Shown one piece after another: positions 63,548-64,000 of a stretch of DNA of 64,000 nucleotides. The notes under the pieces were generated by a model. That model did not search any database and was not told where the DNA came from. It saw nothing but the letters and a program-made list of their open reading frames with translations. Position numbers and translations under genes: made by a program. Numbering within the stretch: the first letter of the stretch is position 1; each line of letters starts with the position of its first letter. Where the stretch lies: NCBI GenBank assembly GCA_023079485.1, contig CM041086.1, forward strand, positions 15,632,401-15,696,400, in the 5' to 3' direction. This stretch comes from Archilochus colubris (lineage: Eukaryota > Chordata > Aves > Apodiformes > Trochilidae).

Positions 63548-63802
63548 CTAGATGGACTCTTGCTGACATGGACAAAGATTCCAGAGTAACAAGTTCCTCC
63601 ATTCCTCAGAGCATTTCTTAGTCAGCAAGTCAGCATTTCCTTTGTATACTAACTCAGTTGTCAAAATCTCTGGGTCTAAACTGATCTGTTTCTCTTCATA
63701 AACATTTTGGGTACACAAGATGCCTAAAGCCAAACCTGACATAGTAAGATCAGAAACACACCTTACCACACTGTCTTTCAAAAAGATATTTGAATTCTTA
63801 CC
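63548..63802 (-). other. second unidentified minus-strand open block
   Basis: Open for about 80 codons, ending in TAG at 63548. It contains SGLALGILCTQNVYEEK, then SLDPEILTTELVYKGN, LTKKCSEEWRNLLLW and CQQE. A plausible acceptor (tgatcttactatgtcag) lies inside it. No family recognised. It shares an 'EE..x-L-x-P-x-ILT' pattern with the block at 62981-63349, which may be chance. Confidence 0.15.
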
Positions 63803-64000
63803 TTAAAAATTACTTCTCTGGAGAACAAGGATGTGACTCACCACTCAGATCCGGAGGGTAAAAGCATTTTTCATGAAGAGTGAAGGTGAATGTTGATCTT
63901 TAACACCATGGTAAAGTTGACAAAGCTGTGTCTGTTAATGCATGCAGTTGTGGCATTGACTTCCCTTTTGCCATTAAACCAGAAGATGATTCTACTTCCA

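Overview
This is a vertebrate nuclear genome window, almost certainly from a bird. Coding sequence is split by GT-AG introns, three CpG-rich promoters sit in an AT-rich background, and the dispersed repeats are CR1 LINE fragments, recognised by the avian 3' end that reads like 'ggtcccttccaaccca...ttctatgattct'. Three genes can be reconstructed exon by exon. Their order and orientation (NXT2 forward, KCNE5 reverse, ACSL4 reverse) match human Xq22.3 as I recall it.

Layout. 1-3.64 kb is intergenic with one CR1 fragment. 3.64-7.78 kb holds NXT2 (+): a CpG promoter with ETS-type sites, four coding exons giving 141 residues, and a poly(A) signal at 7760. 7.8-15.9 kb is intergenic with one antisense CR1. 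15.9-16.5 kb holds the intronless KCNE5 (-), 103 residues, inside its own CpG island. 16.5-20.2 kb is intergenic with one CR1. 20.25-57.45 kb is ACSL4 (-): a long 3' UTR, 14 coding exons between 23972 and 36126 that join without a phase error into 711 codons plus stop, a probable 47-nt untranslated exon at 38289-38335, and a CpG-island first exon ending at 57372. The intron downstream of that first exon carries a 29-bp G-rich minisatellite (5 copies) and long C tracts. 57.8-64 kb is upstream of ACSL4. I recognise no gene there, only weak open blocks on the minus strand near 63 kb.

The three genes have unrelated roles: mRNA export cofactor, potassium-channel beta subunit, and polyunsaturated long-chain acyl-CoA synthetase. 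They form a conserved neighbourhood, not a functional operon. I found no tRNA, rRNA, CRISPR array, viral genome or new multi-gene system. The points most worth checking are the short KCNE5 that keeps the family's juxtamembrane motif, the variable-looking GC repeats in the ACSL4 promoter region, the candidate ACSL4 5' UTR exon, and the unidentified minus-strand blocks at the right edge.
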